Shown piece by piece: positions 1 to 6,741 of a DNA stretch of 18,866 nt (the stretch's first letter is position 1; each line of letters begins with the position of its first letter). The stretch comes from Actinomycetes bacterium (GTDB taxonomy: Bacteria > Actinomycetota > Actinomycetes > Streptosporangiales > Streptosporangiaceae): contig JAOPYP010000578.1 of NCBI GenBank assembly GCA_025964635.1, positions 1 to 18,866 of the forward strand, written 5' to 3'. The position numbers and the translations under genes were made by a program. The notes under the pieces were generated by a model. It was not told where the DNA came from and made no database searches. It saw only the letters and a program-made list of their open reading frames with translations.

Positions 1-30
1 AGCCTGGCGGGTGATCGGAGGTCTCTGGCC

Positions 31-1671
31 ATGAGCCTGGCTAATCACGTCCCGCTCTCCCCGCTGACCTTCCTGGCCCGGGCGCGCCGCGCCTTCCCCG
101 GCAAGATCGCCGTCGTCGACGGGGACGGCACCGAGGTCAGTTACGAGACGCTGGGCCGGGACTGTGACGTGATGGCCGGCGCGCTGCGGGCGGGCGGCAT
201 CCGCCCGGGCGACCGGGTGGCCGTGCTCGACCTGAACACCCGGTGGCTGCTGGCCGCCCACTACGGGGTGCCCGGTGCGGGCGCGGCCCTCGTCGCCCTC
301 AACTCCCGCCTGGCCGCCCCGGAGTACCGGGACATCCTGGCTCACTCACGGGCCCGGGTGCTGCTCCTCTCCCCTACCCTGCTGCCGGCGCTGGCCGTGT
401 CGTCCGCGGACCAGCTGCCGGTGGAGACGGTGGTGCTGCTGCCCGGCGCCCAGGACCCGGCCGAGCCCGGGGAGCAGGTGGCGAGACTGCCCGGGGCCTG
501 GTCCTACGGCGAGTGGCTGGCCCGCGCGGACTCCCGCGGGATCGAGCTGCCCGGCGACGAGGACGCGATGATCGCGGTGAACTACACCAGCGGCACGACG
601 GGCCGGCCGAAGGGTGTGGTCTACACGCACCGCGGGGCGTACCTGAACGCGGTCAGCGTCGCCCTGGAGTTCGGGCTGTCCGCCTCCAGCTGGCATCTGT
701 GGACGCTGCCGATGTTCCACTGCAACGGCTGGTCGCTGACCTGGGGCGTGACCACAGTGGGGGCGACGAACGTGTGCCTGCCGTCCTTCGACGCCGACCG
801 CGCCCTGGACCTGATCACCCGGCACCCGGTCACGCACCTGTGCGGCGCCCCGGTGGTGCTCAGCGAGCTGGCCCGGGCCGGCCGCCGTCGCGACTTCGTG
901 GCCGGCCGGCTCGTCCGGGCCGCGGTCGGCGGCGCCCCGCCCGCCAAGGAGACAATCGCCGCGGTGCAGCAGATGGGCTTCCAGGTGACGCACCTGTACG
1001 GGCTGACCGAGACCTACGGCCCGTCGCTGGTCTGCGAGTACCAGCAGGGCTGGACGGACCTGCCGGCCCCGGTGCTGGCCGAGCGGCTCAGCCGGCAGGG
1101 GGTGCCCACCGTGTCCGTGGGCGACGTGCGAGTCGCCGACGGGCAGCTGGCCCCGGTTCCGGCGGACGGCCGGACCGTCGGTGAGATCCTGGTCCGCTCC
1201 AACACGGTGGCGGCCGGCTATCTCGACGACGAGAAGGCGACGGCCGAGGCATTCCGCGGCGGCTGGTTTCACACCGGCGACCTGGCCGTTATGCACCCCG
1301 ACGGCTACATCGAGCTGACCGACCGGAGCAAGGATGTGATCATCAGCGGCGGGGAGAACATCGCCTCGGTCGAGGTGGAAAAGGTTCTCGCCGCCCACCC
1401 GGAGGTGATCGAGGCGGCCGTCGTGGCCGTGCCCGACCAGCGCTGGGGCGAGCGGCCCGTCGCGTTCGTGACGACCGCGGACGGCGAGGTCACCGAGCGG
1501 GAGCTGACCGATTTCGTCCGCGACCGGCTGGCCCACTTCAAGGCCCCGGACCGGGTGTACTTCGAGGCGCTGCCCAAGACCTCCACCGGCAAGATCCAGA
1601 AACACGTGCTGCGCGCGGTGGCCCGCGAGCGGACGCAGGGCGGGCCGGGTGCACCGGAGGGTGCGGCGTGA
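31..1671 (+). CDS. Medium-chain (AlkK-like) acyl-CoA ligase, AMP-forming
   Basis: This 546-residue class I adenylate-forming enzyme should activate a carboxylic acid to its CoA thioester through an acyl-AMP intermediate in the cytoplasm. The phosphate-binding loop YTSGTTGRPKG is at about 185-195, YGLTE at 323-327, the ATP-ribose aspartate in GWFHTGD at 417, the hinge DRSKD at 431-435, and the catalytic lysine in STGKIQK at 521. The segment MFHCNGW (228-234) is typical of AlkK-type medium-chain or branched/aromatic acyl-CoA ligases. Length is normal and all motifs are intact. The ATG is preceded by GGAGG nine bases upstream. The stop overlaps the start of the TetR gene by GTGA, so the two are translationally coupled and the regulator probably responds to an acyl-CoA of this pathway. 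The substrate cannot be told from sequence. Family call is secure. Confidence 0.93.
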   Translation: MSLANHVPLSPLTFLARARRAFPGKIAVVDGDGTEVSYETLGRDCDVMAGALRAGGIRPGDRVAVLDLNTRWLLAAHYGVPGAGAALVALNSRLAAPEYRDILAHSRARVLLLSPTLLPALAVSSADQLPVETVVLLPGAQDPAEPGEQVARLPGAWSYGEWLARADSRGIELPGDEDAMIAVNYTSGTTGRPKGVVYTHRGAYLNAVSVALEFGLSASSWHLWTLPMFHCNGWSLTWGVTTVGATNVCLPSFDADRALDLITRHPVTHLCGAPVVLSELARAGRRRDFVAGRLVRAAVGGAPPAKETIAAVQQMGFQVTHLYGLTETYGPSLVCEYQQGWTDLPAPVLAERLSRQGVPTVSVGDVRVADGQLAPVPADGRTVGEILVRSNTVAAGYLDDEKATAEAFRGGWFHTGDLAVMHPDGYIELTDRSKDVIISGGENIASVEVEKVLAAHPEVIEAAVVAVPDQRWGERPVAFVTTADGEVTERELTDFVRDRLAHFKAPDRVYFEALPKTSTGKIQKHVLRAVARERTQGGPGAPEGAA

Positions 1672-2333
1672 CGAGCCCGCCCGCTACTGAGGCCGGGACC
1701 GGGAAGACGGCCGTGCCGAGCGCGGCCGACGCCCGCCGGGCCGAAGTGATCACGCTGGCCGCCGGCCTGTTCGACCGGGACGGCTACGCCAGCGTATCGA
1801 TGGAGCAGATCGCGGCGGCAGCGGGCATCGCCAAGCCCACGCTCTACCACTACTTCCGGGCCAAGGACGAGATCCTCCGCGGCATCCACGAAACGTTCAT
1901 CGACCTCCTGCTAGGACGCCAGGACGAACGCGAACGGCTGGGCCTGGCCCCCGCCGACCTGCTGCTCGGCGCGATGACCGACATCTTCGGGCTGATGGAA
2001 ACCCACCGCGGCCACGTCCGCGTGTTCTTCGAGCACCACCGGGAACTGCCCGACGGCGCCCGCACCGGGATCCGCGTCAAGCGGGACCGCTACGAGCAGC
2101 TCATCCGCGACGCGGTGACCGACGGAATCCGCACCGGGGTGTTCCGCGACGTCGATCCCGACACCGCCACCCTCGCCATCTTCGGCGTCTGCAACTGGGC
2201 CTACCAGTGGTGGCGGCCCGGTGGCCGCGCCGATCCGGCCCACACCGCACAGAAGATGTGGGACCTCATCATCCGCGGGCTGGCCTCGCCCGGCGAGCAG
2301 CCCGGGCGGCACGGCCCCCAATTTTTCCGATAA
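1668..2333 (+). CDS. TetR/AcrR-family transcriptional regulator
   Basis: A 221-residue TetR-family repressor. The N-terminal helix-turn-helix covers about residues 23-70, with a recognition region around VSMEQIAAAAGIAKPTLYHY followed by the usual FRAKDEIL. The C-terminal ligand-binding half is helical and resembles KstR2/FadR-type acyl-CoA-responsive regulators. The GTG start overlaps the ligase stop by four bases and has GGAGGG seven bases upstream, which decides the start. The first 20 or so residues are a low-complexity extension before the domain. It most likely controls the ligase and the now broken phosphotransferase downstream. The ligand is unknown. Family call is secure, role is inferred from position. 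Confidence 0.92.
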   Translation: MTSPPATEAGTGKTAVPSAADARRAEVITLAAGLFDRDGYASVSMEQIAAAAGIAKPTLYHYFRAKDEILRGIHETFIDLLLGRQDERERLGLAPADLLLGAMTDIFGLMETHRGHVRVFFEHHRELPDGARTGIRVKRDRYEQLIRDAVTDGIRTGVFRDVDPDTATLAIFGVCNWAYQWWRPGGRADPAHTAQKMWDLIIRGLASPGEQPGRHGPQFFR

Positions 2334-2402
2334 CGAAGACCCCACCGGCCCACTGCCGCGGGCAGCGAGCTGGCCGCGAGCCCCTGGAGAGAGACGCCAC
2401 GC

Positions 2403-2880
2403 ATGCGCAGCAGCCCGGCCACGGAGGTACCCGGCGTCGATGTCGCGGCACTGGCCCGTTACCTGCCTGACGTCCTGGACGACTATGACCCGGAGGGTGA
2501 GCTCAGCGCCCGGCTGAGGCAGGCCAGCCCGGGGCCGATCGGAACTGGGTGCTGCGCAGGCCGCCGCTCGGCCCACCCGGGAACTGCCCGCCCTGGGCCG
2601 GCTGGCCGGCTGGCTGCGGGATGAGATCGGCGTCCTGCCTGCGGACTACGACGTCACCCTGGTGCACGGCGACTACCGGCTGGGCAACCTGGTCCCCGAC
2701 CCGGACACCCAGCAGGTCCGGGCCGTGCTCGACTGGGAGATGTCCACGTTCGGTGATCCGGTGATGGACCTGGCCTTGCTGCTGGTCTATTCAGCCGGGC
2801 TGGGCGGCGCCACCCCCGCCCTGCTCGACTTGGGCCTGGCCGTGGCGGACGGGCACGGCCTGGCCGGCCTCACCGCCTAG
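2403..2880 (+). pseudogene. Remnant of APH-fold (ACAD10-like) phosphotransferase
   Basis: Parts of one aminoglycoside-phosphotransferase-like kinase appear in three different frames. Frame 3 from ATG 2403 gives an N-terminus ending about 2515. Frame 2 around 2537-2578 gives DRNWVLRRPPLG, the conserved nucleotide-loop strand of ACAD10/FadE36-type kinases. Frame 1 from about 2578 gives a helix plus VHGDYRLGN (Brenner catalytic loop) and LDWEMSTFGDP (metal-binding aspartate), then a stop at 2878-2880. The family is usually about 340 residues; here the central lobe is deleted and the C-terminal lobe is cut short. At least two frame changes plus a deletion of several hundred bases rule out a simple sequencing error. 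Such kinases often neighbour acyl-CoA ligases and dehydrogenases, which suits the genes upstream. The remnant cannot make an active kinase. Confidence 0.8.
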
Positions 2881-3114
2881 CAACGCCGCGCACGGACGCC
2901 GCCAATGGAGCACCATCCCCGGCTTCACGTCGGGGCTTGGCGGGTTGGTGATCGCCTGCAGCCTCGCATGCCTCGTCCAGTGTTACGGACGCTTGTCCTT
3001 GCGAAGGACCGTGGCGCAGATCTCCGGCAGTTCCGGGAGCTGGTGACGCGGGTGGTCCGGGGAACTGCTGGCCGACTGTCTGCTGCCGCCCCAGCGGCAG
3101 CCAGCGCCCGGGCG
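2881..3114. other. Decayed intergenic stretch, no gene recognised
   Basis: No convincing coding region lies between the kinase remnant and the SDR remnant. Open frames exist on both strands, as expected at this GC content, but none has a recognisable motif with a ribosome binding site. On the minus strand this stretch follows the SDR N-terminal remnant and may be scrambled leftovers of that gene or of a further gene. I could not assign it. Confidence 0.5.
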
Positions 3115-3180
3115 TTAGGCGAGACCGAGGCCGCGGCCCCTTCCGGTGACGATCGCGACTTTGCCGTCAAGTTTGATCAC
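3115..3180 (-). pseudogene. N-terminal remnant of a short-chain dehydrogenase/reductase
   Basis: On the minus strand, GGAAGG lies six bases before a GTG at 3180. This opens a frame reading VIKLDGKVAIVTGRGRGLGLA and then stops at 3115-3117. LDGKVAIVTGxGxGLG is the classical first beta strand and Rossmann glycine motif of an SDR. A normal SDR is about 250 residues; only the first 21 remain. The start lies 31 bases after the stop of the thiolase remnant, so both once formed the tail of the minus-strand operon led by the 2-KPCC homologue. The fragment is too short to tell whether it was an S-hydroxyalkyl-CoM dehydrogenase, a 3-hydroxyacyl-CoA dehydrogenase or another SDR. Confidence 0.7.
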
Positions 3181-3211
3181 AAAGTTCCTTCCGGCTGACC
3201 AGCCAGTTGCG

Positions 3212-3410
3212 TCAGTCGGTGACCTGGAGGACGACCGCGGCCCCGGTGTCCCCGGCGGCGCAGCCGATGAACAGGCCGGTCCGCCGCCGCGCAGCCGCAG
3301 TTCCTCGATCAGTTCCGCGATCGACCGGAGCCCGGTGGGCCCTGGGGATGGCCGAAGATCAGGCTGCACCCGGAGGCGTTCATCCGGTCGAGTGGGTAGC
3401 CCGGCGCCGG
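3212..3410 (-). pseudogene. C-terminal remnant of a thiolase (acetyl-CoA acetyltransferase family)
   Basis: Three minus-strand frames in succession spell a thiolase C-terminus. The first gives GYPLDRMNASGCSLIFGHP, matching the NPSGG...GHP block. The next gives PTGLRSIAELIEELRLRGGG, the helix after GHPxGxTG. The last gives TGLFIGCAAGDTGAAVVL and VTD before TGA at 3212-3214, matching the cysteine-containing final glycine-rich loop. Two frameshifts are needed, and about 300 upstream residues, including the N-terminal nucleophile domain, are absent. Upstream it abuts the end of the second acyl-CoA ligase. The order ligase, thiolase, SDR on one strand is a common degradative arrangement. It would have allowed thiolysis of a beta-ketoacyl-CoA made by the ligase. 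Confidence 0.75.
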
Positions 3411-3456
3411 CGGACCGCGTCGGTGACCACCAGGATCTTGCCCTCGGGCTGTATGA

Positions 3457-5028
3457 CTATGGCGTTGGCTGGCCAACGCCATAACGCTGCCGTAGTTCCC
3501 GCTTGAGGACTTTGCCGTACGCGTTTTTGGGCAACTCCCGGCAGATGTGCACATGCTTGGGGCACTTATAGTCAGCCATGCTGCTTCGGCAGAACGCGAT
3601 CACCTCGTCTGGGGTCAACCCGTCTGCGCCGACGACGGCTGCGGTCACTGCCTCACCCCACAGTCGGTCGGGTACGCCAAAGACCGCTGCCTCCCGAATG
3701 GCGGCGTGCTGGAGCAGCACGTCCTCGACCTCGCGCGCGTAGACGTTCGAACCGCCGGTGATCACGAAATCCTTCAGCCGGTCCAGCACATACAGGTAGC
3801 CGCGTTCGTCGAGCCGCCCGAGATCACCAGTGTGCAGCCAGCCGTGCCGCAGTGCCACTCCGGTCGCGTCTGGCCGGTTCCAGTACCCCGTCATCACAGC
3901 CGGTCCGCGCACGGCGATCTCGCCAACCTCGCCGACCGGGACCGACGTTGCCTGGGCATCGACGATCCTGATCTCCATGCCGGTCCGCGCCACTCCCGCC
4001 GAGCTCAGGACCTCGCGATCTGCCCGTTCGAGACGGTGTTCGTCGGTGCTCAGGTAGCTGATCGTCATAGGGGCCTCCCCCTGACCGTAGAGCTGGCACA
4101 GCACGGGACCGAACCGGGTCATCGCCTCCGTCAGGTCCACCGCATGCATCGGCGCGCCACCGTAGACCAGCGACCGCAGGCTTGAGAGGTCGGCACGGGA
4201 AAGTGCGGGACTGTCAAGGAGCATTCTGACCTGTGTCGGCACCAGCCAGCTGGTGGTGACCCGGTATCGCGCGATGTCGGCGATCACCAGATCCGGGTCA
4301 AATCGGTCGTGCACAAGGTTCTGTGCCCCCCGCGCGACTGCGGTGAGGGCATGAAAGCCTGCTCCGTGGCTGAGCGGAGCGCAGTGCAAGACGACGTCGT
4401 CGGCCCGCAGGCAGTACAGGTCCGCACACCAGGAGACCACCACGAAGACCAGGTTGCGGTGGGTGATCACCGCGGCTTTTGGCCGTCCCGTGGTGCCCGA
4501 GGTATAGAACAACCAGGCTGGCGCATCCTCAGGGAGCTCCCTGGTCTGCTCGTCCGCACCGCCGCAGCCCGCCAGATCCTCGTAGCAGAGGTCGTCTTCA
4601 CCACCAACGTTGATCTTGAGCGCAATGTCCACCTGCGCCGCACCGGAAATGAAGTCCGCCCCGTACACCAGAGCCGAAGCCGCGCAGTCGGTCACGTGGT
4701 AAGCCACCTCTGCGGGCGTAAGGCGAGCGTTTATTGGGACGACGACGAGTCCCACCTTCCAGCACGCGAACATCGTCTCGATGAACTGCGGGCAGTTCTT
4801 CATCCAGAGGACCACCCGGTCGCCGGTCTCCAATCCGAGCTTGGTCAGCCCGAGGGCCAGAGCGTTTACCCGGTCGTTGAGTTCCCGGTACGACCACTCC
4901 GACTCGCGGAAGATCACCGCTACCCGCCCGGGATGGGTCCTGGCTGCCTCGAACAGCAGCCGCCCAGCGTTTCCGGCCAGGCCCGGCGGCTTCTCCTCCG
5001 CTCGCGGCCGCGATAGCCCGCTGGTCAC
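3457..5028 (-). CDS. Acyl-CoA ligase, AMP-forming; possible beta-keto acid activator
   Basis: A 523-residue class I adenylate-forming ligase. The phosphate loop YTSGTTGRPK is at 175-184. YGQGE (314-318) stands in the usual YGxTE position, a variant seen in some ligases of this group. GWLHTGD has its aspartate at 402, the hinge DRLKD is at 416-420, and the catalytic lysine is K506 in NAYGKVLKREL. The GTG start lies one base after the stop of the 2-KPCC homologue, so the two are co-translated. In the propene pathway 2-KPCC yields acetoacetate, which must be activated to a CoA ester, so an acetoacetate or longer 3-oxoacid ligase role is plausible; this is inference. The last eight codons (YGVGQPTP and stop) lie inside a palindrome at a boundary with decayed DNA, so the native C-terminus may have been altered. 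Confidence 0.9.
   Translation of the reverse strand: MTSGLSRPRAEEKPPGLAGNAGRLLFEAARTHPGRVAVIFRESEWSYRELNDRVNALALGLTKLGLETGDRVVLWMKNCPQFIETMFACWKVGLVVVPINARLTPAEVAYHVTDCAASALVYGADFISGAAQVDIALKINVGGEDDLCYEDLAGCGGADEQTRELPEDAPAWLFYTSGTTGRPKAAVITHRNLVFVVVSWCADLYCLRADDVVLHCAPLSHGAGFHALTAVARGAQNLVHDRFDPDLVIADIARYRVTTSWLVPTQVRMLLDSPALSRADLSSLRSLVYGGAPMHAVDLTEAMTRFGPVLCQLYGQGEAPMTISYLSTDEHRLERADREVLSSAGVARTGMEIRIVDAQATSVPVGEVGEIAVRGPAVMTGYWNRPDATGVALRHGWLHTGDLGRLDERGYLYVLDRLKDFVITGGSNVYAREVEDVLLQHAAIREAAVFGVPDRLWGEAVTAAVVGADGLTPDEVIAFCRSSMADYKCPKHVHICRELPKNAYGKVLKRELRQRYGVGQPTP
3458..3483. repeat. Perfect 26-bp palindrome at the 3' end of the ligase gene
   Basis: TATGGCGTTGGC at 3458-3469 and its exact reverse complement GCCAACGCCATA at 3472-3483 are separated by only two bases. 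As RNA this is an 11-bp stem with a tetraloop, spanning the final codons and stop of the minus-strand ligase. No T-run follows, so a Rho-independent terminator is not clearly supported. It could slow exonucleases or mark a rearrangement junction, since the DNA beyond it is pseudogene debris. Confidence 0.6.
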
Positions 5029-5029
5029 G

Positions 5030-6586
5030 TCACAGATCCGCCAGCCGCTCGTTGCCTGCGCGCAGCCGGGACAACTGGATGAAGTGCTCCGGATTGAGGA
5101 ACAGCTCGTTCATCTGCCCCATTTCGTCGATAGTGATTCCCTCGGGCCTGCGCATCAGGTAGTCCAGGTACTGGAATGCATCCTTCGCCCCGTAGCCGAC
5201 ATGATGAAAACCGACGACCTTGCGGGTGTCCCCGTCGATAACACATTTCTGCAGGCCGGACAGCTCCGGCTTGAGGAATGCATATAGCATCGTGCCCTCC
5301 GCGCACGGCAGCGGCAGGTCAGCCGGGTTGACGGACTTCGGGGGCATCTGGATGACGGTGACGTTCGGATACGCCTGCCGGGCCTCGTCCTCGGACAGCC
5401 CAACCCAGGTCATCTCGTAGGTCGTGTGCAGGAAGTCAGGATATTCCGAGAAATCGAACTCATATGGGTCGCCCATGATGTTGCGCGCCGCGGTCATTCC
5501 GCACTTGCGGGCCTTGAACATCTCCATGGGAGCCCCAATGAGGTCGCCGACCGCATAGACGTTGTCCACGCTGGTCCGCATGCGCGTGTCGGCGAGGACC
5601 GCCCCGCTGGCACCGACCTTCACTCCGAGCCATTTCCGGGCGAGCTCGGAGTTCGGCATCTCGCCGGTGCCGTTGAAAACGAAGTCGCACTCGTACTCCC
5701 GGGCCCGCCCGTTCGCATCCTTCGCAATGACCTTCTGCACGCGCCCGTTGCCTTCGATAGACATCGGCGAGGCGCCTTCGACGATCTCGATGCCGCTGCC
5801 GCGCATATTGCCGACCACGTAACGGCGGATGTCCTCGTCCACATGGTGCAAGCTCCGGGTGCGCAGCAGCGGCGAGCGGGTAAGGATGGTCGTCTGGCAG
5901 CCGGCCGCCTGGAAGAACGTGCCGTACTCGACCGCGACCTTGCTGCCCCCGAGGATCACACATCGGCTCGGCTCGTAGTCCAGGTCTTCAACCAGGCTCG
6001 CGAAGTCGTAAATACCACGGAGGTCCGCGCCGGGCATCTGCAGCGGTCGTTGCCGCGCACCGATCCCGAGCACGACGTTGCGCGTACGGAATGTCATACC
6101 GGCGACCTCGACGGTATAGGGATCGACCACTGTGGCCGGGGCGTTGAGTACGTACTCAACGTTGAGTTGATCCTTGGTTTGCCAGTTCATGAAAGCGTGG
6201 GCCGTGTTGCGTCCCTTGCGGAACACCTCGACCAGGTCGAGGATGCTCGCCTTGATCTCACCTTCCTGCCGGAACCAGAGCTGACCGGCAAGACGCCGCT
6301 CGCGCTCCAGCAACGCCGCTGACTCAGAGAATAGATGATGGGGGACGCACGCCTGGTGGGGACAGGTACCGCCCAGGAACGGCCACGCGTCGATAACGAG
6401 TGCTCGCCCGCCCATCGCCCGCAGATACGACGATCCGAAACGGCCCGCCGCGCCACCGCCGACGAAAATGGCGTCATAGACACCGCCGCCGGCGTGAACA
6501 TTCACGATCGGCTCGTCTGTCCCGTAGTATTCGTCGATTATCTGAGTCCACTCAGGAAGCGAAATGGACTGCTCTCTAACATCCAC
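5030..6586 (-). CDS. xecC: 2-oxopropyl-coenzyme M reductase/carboxylase (2-KPCC) homologue
   Basis: A 518-residue FAD pyridine-nucleotide disulfide oxidoreductase that should cleave a 2-ketoalkyl-CoM thioether with NADPH and carboxylate the product to a beta-keto acid. From the GTG at 6586 it shows the FAD motif GGGAAGRFG (43-51), redox pair GGTCPHQAC (C75, C80) followed by VPHHLF, NADPH motif GGSKVAVEYG (213-222), and second FAD motif NVYAVGDLIG (342-351). The C-terminal NELFLNPEHFIQLSRLRAG has F496 and H501 where ordinary disulfide reductases have the His-Glu dyad; as I recall these are F501 and H506 in Xanthobacter XecC. R49 and R360 match the CoM sulfonate-binding R56 and R365. Length agrees with XecC (523). 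AGGAGG seven bases before the GTG fixes the start; a longer upstream open frame is not likely translated. The gene abuts the ligase, forming one operon. Confidence 0.88.
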   Translation of the reverse strand: MDVREQSISLPEWTQIIDEYYGTDEPIVNVHAGGGVYDAIFVGGGAAGRFGSSYLRAMGGRALVIDAWPFLGGTCPHQACVPHHLFSESAALLERERRLAGQLWFRQEGEIKASILDLVEVFRKGRNTAHAFMNWQTKDQLNVEYVLNAPATVVDPYTVEVAGMTFRTRNVVLGIGARQRPLQMPGADLRGIYDFASLVEDLDYEPSRCVILGGSKVAVEYGTFFQAAGCQTTILTRSPLLRTRSLHHVDEDIRRYVVGNMRGSGIEIVEGASPMSIEGNGRVQKVIAKDANGRAREYECDFVFNGTGEMPNSELARKWLGVKVGASGAVLADTRMRTSVDNVYAVGDLIGAPMEMFKARKCGMTAARNIMGDPYEFDFSEYPDFLHTTYEMTWVGLSEDEARQAYPNVTVIQMPPKSVNPADLPLPCAEGTMLYAFLKPELSGLQKCVIDGDTRKVVGFHHVGYGAKDAFQYLDYLMRRPEGITIDEMGQMNELFLNPEHFIQLSRLRAGNERLADL

Positions 6587-6593
6587 GGCAGAA

Positions 6594-6634
6594 CCTCCTG
6601 GATACTTCTGGCTACTCACCCAGAAGTATCCAGG
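6594..6634 (-). promoter_or_regulatory. 15-bp inverted repeat overlapping the 2-KPCC Shine-Dalgarno
   Basis: CCTGGATACTTCTGG at 6597-6611 and its exact reverse complement at 6620-6634 flank an eight-base spacer. On the minus-strand message the second arm ends in CCAGG and is followed directly by AGG, so half of the AGGAGG ribosome binding site (6594-6599) lies in the stem. The GTG start follows seven bases later. This can be a DNA operator for a dimeric regulator, an RNA hairpin limiting ribosome access, or both. It lies where the regulator operon upstream would be expected to act. Confidence 0.75.
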
Positions 6635-6656
6635 GTGATCGCCGTGATTGCTTTCT

Positions 6657-6667
6657 CTCCGCCGGAG
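6657..6667. promoter_or_regulatory. 11-bp palindrome CTCCG-n-CGGAG upstream of 2-KPCC
   Basis: CTCCG and CGGAG are separated by one base. The same CTCCG/CGGAG core recurs in the longer palindrome at 6685-6701, 28 bases further from the gene. Two copies of one half-site pair in a promoter-sized gap suggest a regulator binding region, although a short GC-rich palindrome can arise by chance. Confidence 0.4.
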
Positions 6668-6684
6668 CAAACAGCTGCGCGGCG

Positions 6685-6701
6685 TACTCCGCAGCGGAGT
6701 A
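6685..6701. promoter_or_regulatory. 17-bp palindrome, candidate operator upstream of 2-KPCC
   Basis: TACTCCG and CGGAGTA are perfect 7-bp arms around a three-base centre, about 100 bp upstream of the 2-KPCC start and 41 bp downstream of the PucR stop. The half-site shares TACT with the GATACTTCTGG arm of the hairpin at 6597-6634. A dimeric regulator could read both. No clear -10/-35 pair was recognised in this gap. Confidence 0.5.
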
Positions 6702-6741
6702 TCTCGCGCTCACTGCTCTCGCCGCGGCGGACGACCCGTGG

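Noticed and set aside
346..1605. A 419-residue minus-strand open frame opposite the first ligase
   Set aside because: It lacks any recognised motif and is the antisense shadow of a fully motif-bearing ligase in GC-rich DNA.
3411..3450. Minus-strand peptide IVIQPEGKILVVTDA resembling a delta-60 beta-propeller repeat
   Set aside because: Only one short match, with no neighbouring repeats and no start; probably chance or scrambled debris between ligase and thiolase remnant.
5030..6586. Mercuric reductase or dihydrolipoamide dehydrogenase as the identity of the FAD enzyme
   Set aside because: The C-terminal His-Glu dyad of those enzymes is replaced by Phe/His, and the CPHQAC-VPHH block matches 2-KPCC.
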